Below are positions 7,416 through 11,836 of a stretch of DNA of 11,836 nucleotides, in pieces. The notes under the pieces are model-generated. The model made no database searches and had not been told where the DNA came from. It saw nothing but the letters and a program-made list of their open reading frames with translations. The DNA lies in NCBI GenBank assembly GCA_026393775.1, contig JAPKZM010000196.1, forward strand, positions 1 to 11,836. The letters run 5' to 3'. Source of the stretch: Candidatus Aminicenantota bacterium (lineage in GTDB: Bacteria > Acidobacteriota > Aminicenantia > UBA2199). Position 1 is the stretch's first letter. Each line of letters starts with the position of its first letter. The translations under genes and the position numbers were made by a program.

Positions 7416-8583
7416 CCTGGTTTTGTCCGCAGCATGGGATAGCAGTTTTCTTGTTCAGCAATTGTTGCCTGAGTCTGGCTTCGACCTCGGCCAATTGTAC
7501 GGAACGGTCGTATTGGCGGGCCAATTCCTGACGTCTGATCTTGATCTCACACCCTTCGCCAGCGGCAGCCTCAATCATCCGCAGGAATTCGGGCAGCTCG
7601 TCTGCCCAGTAAACCAGGTCTCCCAGCCGGGACATGGCTGGTAAACGGGATGAAACGATGGCTTTCCCCTGGGCAAAGCACTGGTATACTTTATAGGGGA
7701 AAATATTGCGGGTGAATTCATTCAATTTATAGGGGAAAATAAAAATGTCAACCTTGCTCATCAGTTCCGGCAATTCGTTTTGACGGACCATTCCCCATTG
7801 TTCAATAGGGGCCGCTCCCAGTACTGAGTCTCTGGCAAGATACCCGATGACGCATAGTTTGTAATGGCTGGCGATTCCTAGCAGCAGCTCGGCTGCGATA
7901 CGTTCATTGAGATGGCCCAAAAAACAACAGACAGGCTTTGTGATCTTTGTGGCAATGACGGGGCGATAGTACAGCTCAAAATCGACCAGGGCCGGGATTT
8001 CCAGCAACTTCATTTGTTGCGGATGCGCTTTTTTTGAAAGGATGGAACTTGAAGTGATCACCAGATCAGCTGCAGCCAGCAGAGCCTGTTCATGGCTATG
8101 TGTCATTCTACTGGAGGGATCGTCCAGCCAGCCCGAGCGTTGGGCGTAAATCAAGAGATCCGGATGCAACCTGAGCGAAAAAGCGACAGGGGTGGCAAAG
8201 GGCAAAAAATTGAAAACAATCAAAGGCTGGCCAGCTGTAAGCATTCGTAAGGTTCTCCGGCAGAGTCTGGGCAGCAGCCATTTGCGATTGCTCAAGCTGA
8301 ATATCTTGTGAGTGTCCGGCAGGCAGATTGGGGTCAGCAATTCCATCCCTTTGGGCCTTTGCTGTCCTTGGGTACGGAGCAATTGCGGCCGTTTAAACAA
8401 TCGGGCCGCCAGCCTTCGCCACTCGCCAAAACGTGGGAATCTTTTGGGGAAAGGGTTCAAGTAAATGACCCTATGCCCGGCAGAGCAGAAATATTGAGCC
8501 AGATCGTGGGAGAATATCCAGACTAAGTCCCATTCTCCCTGAGCGCAGATGATGATATTGAAGGCCGGCTGCTTAGTCGCCAT
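7396..8583 (-). CDS. GT-B glycosyltransferase (GT4/TuaH-like)
   Basis: The 395-aa protein looks like a two-domain GT-B enzyme without membrane segments. The N-terminal half opens with a beta strand (FNIIICAQGEWD) and contains AAADLVITSSSILSKK around the domain linker. The C-terminal Rossmann domain begins near residue 217 with CCFLGHLNER. It carries the nucleotide-sugar region at about 280-310, with NEFTRNIFPYK followed by VYQCFAQGKAIVSS. That pattern, acidic residue then FPYK then a helix with Gly-Lys, is typical of GT4-like enzymes such as the TuaH type. Donor and acceptor cannot be read from the sequence. It begins inside the last codons of the WecG-like gene (11-base overlap) and overlaps the flippase at its 3' end. 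It is therefore the middle gene of a three-gene operon adding sugars to a lipid-linked intermediate. Confidence 0.85.
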   Translation of the reverse strand: MATKQPAFNIIICAQGEWDLVWIFSHDLAQYFCSAGHRVIYLNPFPKRFPRFGEWRRLAARLFKRPQLLRTQGQQRPKGMELLTPICLPDTHKIFSLSNRKWLLPRLCRRTLRMLTAGQPLIVFNFLPFATPVAFSLRLHPDLLIYAQRSGWLDDPSSRMTHSHEQALLAAADLVITSSSILSKKAHPQQMKLLEIPALVDFELYYRPVIATKITKPVCCFLGHLNERIAAELLLGIASHYKLCVIGYLARDSVLGAAPIEQWGMVRQNELPELMSKVDIFIFPYKLNEFTRNIFPYKVYQCFAQGKAIVSSRLPAMSRLGDLVYWADELPEFLRMIEAAAGEGCEIKIRRQELARQYDRSVQLAEVEARLRQQLLNKKTAIPCCGQNQDETKFK

Positions 8584-9391
8584 CTGACCCAGCAGGCAAA
8601 CGGAGTTTTGGTGCCCACTTTTGCTTCAGGACGCGCCAAAGAAAGAGCGGATTGCCGATAAAGTAACGCCGCCAGAGCCGCCTTGGCTCAAGCAAAAAAC
8701 GCCCGAACCATTCCAGGCCGTGATGGCGCATCCAGGCAGGGGCGCGCTTCAGTTGACCGGAGATGAAATCGAAAATGCCGCCGCCGGTCAGGGCGATGCG
8801 GGCATCGATCCGGGGCCAGTTTTTCAACAGCCATTGTTCCTGCAGCGGCATGCCAAAGCCGACCAGTAGAATGTCGGGCCGGCAGTCGTTGATCCGGGCG
8901 ATCATGGCTTCATTCTCTTCATGGGCAGGCGTTTTGTTGAAATGACCGTGCTGGGCATTGAGAATGCGCAATCCTGGAAAATTCTTCTGCAGGATGGCTG
9001 CGCTTTTTTCCGCTCTTCCCGGTTCGCCACCCAGAAAGAAAAAACTGAGGTCATGCCGGGCCGCGAAGCTGCACAGGCTCCACAGCCAATCGGCATAGGT
9101 GATTCTGGCAGGCAGGTGCTGGCCAAGAATCCTGGCCGCAAGAACAATCCCCTGGCCATCGCAGAAGTTGGCCGGGGCCTGGTTGAAGAAATCGTGCAGC
9201 CAGGGTTTATGATAAGCCAGGTTGGCGAAATGGACATTGACATTCGGGATGATGGCGTGGCCGCCTTGGCGGATTATTCGCAGGATAGTTTCATTCAGGG
9301 TGGTCTGGGTGAATGGCATGACCTTTAGCCCCAGGATGTCGATTGCTTTTGCCTCAGGTAAATAATAGTTAGCCAATTTTGTCGCCTTCAT
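8573..9391 (-). CDS. WecG/TagA/CpsF-family glycosyltransferase (GT26)
   Basis: Enzymes of this family transfer ManNAc-type or related sugars onto undecaprenyl-diphosphate-linked GlcNAc at the inner membrane face. The 272-aa length is slightly above usual. Seen motifs: IPNVNVHF (residues 48-55), the CDGQGI loop with D78 equivalent to the catalytic Asp of TagA, FFFLGGEPG, DILLVGFGMPLQEQW, and ALTGGGIFDFISGQLKRAP. The C-terminal WMRHHGLEWFGRFLLEPRRLWRRYFIGNP provides the positively charged membrane-associating appendage typical of this family. Variations are DGQG where DGIG or DGMG is common, and RITYADW where RVTG.D is usual. It leads the minus-strand glycan operon. The start at 9391 fits the family N-terminus although no clear ribosome-binding site precedes it. 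The donor sugar cannot be inferred. Confidence 0.93.
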   Translation of the reverse strand: MKATKLANYYLPEAKAIDILGLKVMPFTQTTLNETILRIIRQGGHAIIPNVNVHFANLAYHKPWLHDFFNQAPANFCDGQGIVLAARILGQHLPARITYADWLWSLCSFAARHDLSFFFLGGEPGRAEKSAAILQKNFPGLRILNAQHGHFNKTPAHEENEAMIARINDCRPDILLVGFGMPLQEQWLLKNWPRIDARIALTGGGIFDFISGQLKRAPAWMRHHGLEWFGRFLLEPRRLWRRYFIGNPLFLWRVLKQKWAPKLRLPAGSDGD

Positions 9392-9476
9392 TTGGTCTGG
9401 ATGTCAATTGCCTTGCGCACTTCTTGGCACGATGCGCCTTTATTGGGAAGTGGCCGTCGCTGCCAACACCCATGGT

Positions 9477-9506
9477 ATCATAAAACAGCACGCACCTGGA
9501 ACGCAA
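9477..9506 (-). promoter_or_regulatory. Candidate promoter for the glycosyltransferase-flippase operon
   Basis: Reading the minus strand, TTGCGT (9501-9506) is followed after 18 bases by TATGAT (9477-9482), 5 of 6 matches to TATAAT. Transcription would start near 9470, leaving a leader of about 78 bases before the ATG at 9391. The -35 box is weak (3 of 6). If real, it separates the glycan operon from lepA just upstream. The rest of the 9392-9541 gap holds no gene that I can see. Confidence 0.35.
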
Positions 9507-9823
9507 GTCTTGAAGGCTGATCGGGCGGGGGAAGGGGGCGATTACTCTTCGAGCTCCAGCGCGGCCAGGAAGGCCTCCTGGGGGATGTCGATCTTGCCGA
9601 TGCGCTTCATCCGTTTCTTGCCTTTTTTCTGCTTCTCCAGCAGTTTCATCTTGCGGCTGATGTCGCCGCCGTAGCACTTGGCCAGCACGTTCTTGCGCAG
9701 GGCCTTGACCACGGTCTTGGCGATGACCCGCTTGTTGATCGCCGCCTGGATGACGACCTCGAAGAGCTGGCGCGGGATGACCGCTTTCATCTTGCTGGTC
9801 AGCAGGTTGCCGATGGTGTAGGA

Positions 9824-9826
9824 CTA
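9824..9826 (-). other. Second in-frame amber codon in lepA (codon 504)
   Basis: Minus-strand TAG exactly 21 codons after the first, between VIVHKD and SYTIGN. Homologues carry Lys, Asn or Ser here (HRDKAY-like, HRDNSQ in E. coli). Beyond it the frame runs on through KMKAVIPRQLFEV to the natural C-terminus. An ATG at 9790 could begin a separate 82-codon piece, but it has no ribosome-binding site, so restart is unlikely. Confidence 0.9.
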
Positions 9827-9886
9827 GTCCTTGTGGACGATGACCGCCAAAGCGTCGACGATCTGCCCGTTGATCAGGATGTCGAG

Positions 9887-9889
9887 CTA
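9887..9889 (-). other. First in-frame amber codon in lepA (codon 483)
   Basis: Minus-strand TAG between ...RESPLV and LDILING. In LepA proteins I know, this site is Lys or Arg (for example LVKLDIL, DMVRVDVL). A single A-to-T change from AAG, or C-to-T from CAG, would create it. Reading without the stop, the protein continues with LDILINGQIVDALAVIVHKD, fully LepA-like. Confidence 0.9.
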
Positions 9890-11354
9890 GACCAGCGGCG
9901 ATTCGCGGTAGTCCTTCAATTCGTAGTCGAAGGAGGCGTAGCCCTGAGAGAGTGATTTCAGCTTGTTGAAAAAATCGTACAGCACTTCGGCCAGCGGCAG
10001 GTCGTAGGTCAGAATGACGCGCTGCGGGCCGATGTACTCCATTTTCTTGTGGATGCCGCGGCGGGTTTGCAGCAATTTCAGGATGTTGCCCAGGAATTCG
10101 TCGGGGGTGATGACGATGGCCTCGATGTAAGGTTCCTCGATCTTGTTGTAGTATTGCGGGCTGGGAAGCTGGGCCGGCGATTCGATCTCGAAGACCTCGT
10201 CCTTGTTCGAGGTGATGCGGTAACGGACGGAGGGGGCGCTGGTGATGATCGACAGGAAGTATTCCCTTTCCAGCCGCTCCTGGACGATCTCCTTGTGCAG
10301 CAAGCCCAGAAATCCGCAGCGGAAGCCGATGCCCAGGGCCGGCGACGATTCGGGCCCGTAGGTCAGCGAGGAATCGTTCAGGGTCAATTTTTCTATTGCC
10401 TCGCGCAATTCTTCGTGGCTGGTGCCCTCGGAAGGGTAGAAGCCGGCGAAGACCATGGGCAAAGGTTCCTTGAACCCGGGCAGGGCGCTGACGCCGGTTT
10501 CCCGCGCCAGGACGACCGTGTCGCCGATCTTCACTTCGGAGATCTTCTTGATGCTGGCGATGATGTAGCCGACTTCGCCGGCTTCCAGGCTGTCCAAAGG
10601 TTTGGGTTTCGGCGTATTGACTCCGACCTCGTTGATCTCGTACTCGGCGTTGTTGGAGAGGAATTTGATCTTGTCGCCCTTGCGCATCACTCCGTCGATG
10701 ATCTTGATCAGGATGATCACGCCGCGGTAGGAGTCGAACCAGGAGTCGAAGATCAGGGCTTGCAGCGGTTTCTGCGGATCGCCGGCCGGCGCCGGGACGC
10801 GCTGGATGATGGCCGGGATGATCTGTTCGATGTTCAGTCCGGTCTTGGCCGAGACCATCAGGGCTTCCTGGCGGGGGATGCCCAGAACGTTCTCCATTTG
10901 CGCCAGGGACTTGTCCAGCTCGTTGTTCGGCAGGTCGATCTTGTGCATGATCGGCATGATCGTCATGTCGTTCTCCATGGCCAGGTAGGTGTTGGCCACG
11001 GTCTGGGCTTCCACTCCCTGGGTCGAATCGATAACCAGCAGGGCTCCTTCGCAGGCGGCCAAGGAGCGCGACACCTCGTAGGTAAAGTCGATGTGCCCCG
11101 GAGTGTCGATCAGGTTGAGAAGGTATTCCTGCCCCTGGTCGTCCCGGTACTCCAGGCGTACGAAATGCGACTTGATGGTGATGCCTCGCTCGCGCTCCAG
11201 ATCCATCGAGTCCAGCACCAGCTCCTGCATGTCGCGCTTGGCGATGGAATGGGTGATCTCCAGCAACCGGTCCGAGAGCGTCGTCTTGCCGTGGTCGATA
11301 TGGGCGATGATGGAGAAATTACGGATGTTCTTCATGCCCGCACCGGGAGCTGCA

Positions 11355-11836
11355 TCACTTGACTCCCTTGACGGCGTATTCGCAGGAAGAAAAGAGAATC
11401 TGGTTCAGGCGATCGACATTGTCGTTGAAGGGCAGAGCCAGGGGGTTTTCGGGGGCAATGGCGCGTAATTTTTCGGCTTCCGGCTCCGCCGTAAAGATGA
11501 TTTCCACGGCCGAGAAACCGGAGCTGCCCAGGAGGTAGCGCATGTATTCCGGGTGCAGCGGCTGGCTATGGGTGGGATCGAGGAAATAGATCCGGCTCAA
11601 GGCGAAAAGGGAAAGCGGGTTGATCGTTTCCAGCAGCAGCGGCGAACCGGGGCGTAAAACCCGGAAGGATTCGCCGATGACCCGGCGCAGGTATTCGGGC
11701 TGGAAATGCTCAATGACCTGGGAGGAAAAAATCCCGTCCAGTGATTCGGCCGGGCGGTTTTTCAAGAACACCAGGGCATCCTCTTGATAGCATTCCAGCC
11801 CTTTTTCGCGGGCCATTTCCAGCATGGAAGACGACA
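11355..11836 (-). CDS. Class I SAM-dependent methyltransferase, 3' part (5'-truncated by window edge)
   Basis: About 160 codons of the C-terminal part are visible. The frame is open through the right edge (SSSMLEMA), so the ATG at 11825 is internal and the glycine-rich SAM motif I lies outside. What remains matches the methyltransferase type found in O-antigen and capsule clusters: the motif-II region SSSMLEMAREKGL, the acidic EDALVFL, then SSQVIEHF (motif IV). Next come VLRPGSPLLLETINP and the DPTHSQPLHPEYMRYLL block with SGFSAVEI. The acceptor is unknown; a glycan terminus or lipid-linked sugar is plausible given the neighbours, and some such enzymes cap polysaccharide chains. Its TGA lies 19 bases before the lepA ATG, so the two probably share a transcript. 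Confidence 0.85.
   Translation of the reverse strand, partial: SSSMLEMAREKGLECYQEDALVFLKNRPAESLDGIFSSQVIEHFQPEYLRRVIGESFRVLRPGSPLLLETINPLSLFALSRIYFLDPTHSQPLHPEYMRYLLGSSGFSAVEIIFTAEPEAEKLRAIAPENPLALPFNDNVDRLNQILFSSCEYAVKGVK

Larger units (their letters stand above)
9542..11335 (-). pseudogene. lepA: lepA (elongation factor 4) interrupted by two in-frame TAG codons
   Basis: LepA/EF4 is a translational GTPase that remodels stalled or initiating ribosomes. From the ATG at 11335 the frame is collinear with the family for 597 codons, the usual length. It has G1 AHIDHGKTT (residues 11-19), RGITIKS (G2), DTPGHIDF (G3) and SAKTG (G5). It also has the LepA-specific FRCGFLGLLHKEIVQERL and, at the C-terminus, IPRQLFEV, LRKNVLAKCYGGDISRK and KKRMKRIG. 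Two TAG codons interrupt it, at codon 483 (after YRESPLV) and codon 504 (after VIVHKD). Conservation continues unbroken between and after them until a TAA at 9542-9544. As a conventional gene it would encode a 482-aa protein lacking most of the tRNA-contacting C-terminal domain. G4 reads HKID, not NKID. Annotated as a pseudogene, but amber readthrough or reassignment is possible. It starts 19 bases after the upstream methyltransferase. Confidence 0.85.

Noticed and set aside
9542..9790. Stand-alone 82-codon gene at the end of lepA
   Set aside because: It is the LepA C-terminus in the same frame, with no ribosome-binding site at its ATG; treated as part of lepA.
10049..11362. 437-codon open frame on the plus strand opposite lepA
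   Set aside because: It is antisense to a clearly homologous LepA frame, is rich in Asp/Gly/Val/Gln as expected from GC-biased antisense, and shows no recognisable domain.

Overview
The window comes from a Gram-negative bacterium with a fairly GC-rich core. The evidence is a large outer-membrane beta-barrel protein of the DUF5916 type at the left edge, a de novo NAD operon, and a set of envelope-glycan genes. The DUF5916 family is common in Acidobacteriota, Aminicenantes, Bacteroidota and Gemmatimonadota. An acidobacterial or Aminicenantes-like source is my best guess, but it is inference. The sequence alone does not fix the taxon.

Layout, left to right. (1) 2-1684, plus strand: 3' part of a DUF5916 outer-membrane protein. 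(2) 1685-1864: intergenic region with a long imperfect palindrome built from 7-base units (ATAACGC/ATCACGT). A promoter follows whose -10 box lies so close to the next ATG that the mRNA may be leaderless. (3) 1865-4282, plus: nadC and nadB directly abutting (TGA then ATG), making quinolinate from aspartate (with NadA, not in the window) and then nicotinate mononucleotide. (4) 4390-5973, plus: a radical SAM/SPASM protein and an AT-rich FkbM-type methyltransferase. (5) 6054-9391, minus, converging on the previous pair: a three-gene operon with short overlaps, transcribed as WecG/TagA/CpsF glycosyltransferase, GT-B glycosyltransferase, then a MurJ/Wzx-like flippase. A candidate promoter lies at 9477-9506. 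(6) 9542-11335, minus: lepA (elongation factor 4), full length in homology but carrying two in-frame TAG codons 63 bases apart and an altered G4 motif. (7) 11355-11836, minus: 3' part of a SAM-dependent methyltransferase, open at the right edge.

Working together: groups 4, 5 and 7 look like parts of a surface-polysaccharide or glycolipid locus. The proposed order is sugar transfer to a lipid-linked intermediate (WecG-like), extension (GT-B), modification (FkbM, radical SAM, the other methyltransferase), then export by the flippase. No initiating phosphoglycosyl transferase, polymerase or ligase is present. The nad operon and lepA are housekeeping genes flanking this lower-GC patch.

The most notable observation is lepA. 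Homology is continuous across and well beyond two amber codons, with no frameshift. This means either a very young pseudogene or amber readthrough/reassignment. Two other genes here (FkbM and the flippase) appear to end at TAG, which argues against wholesale reassignment.
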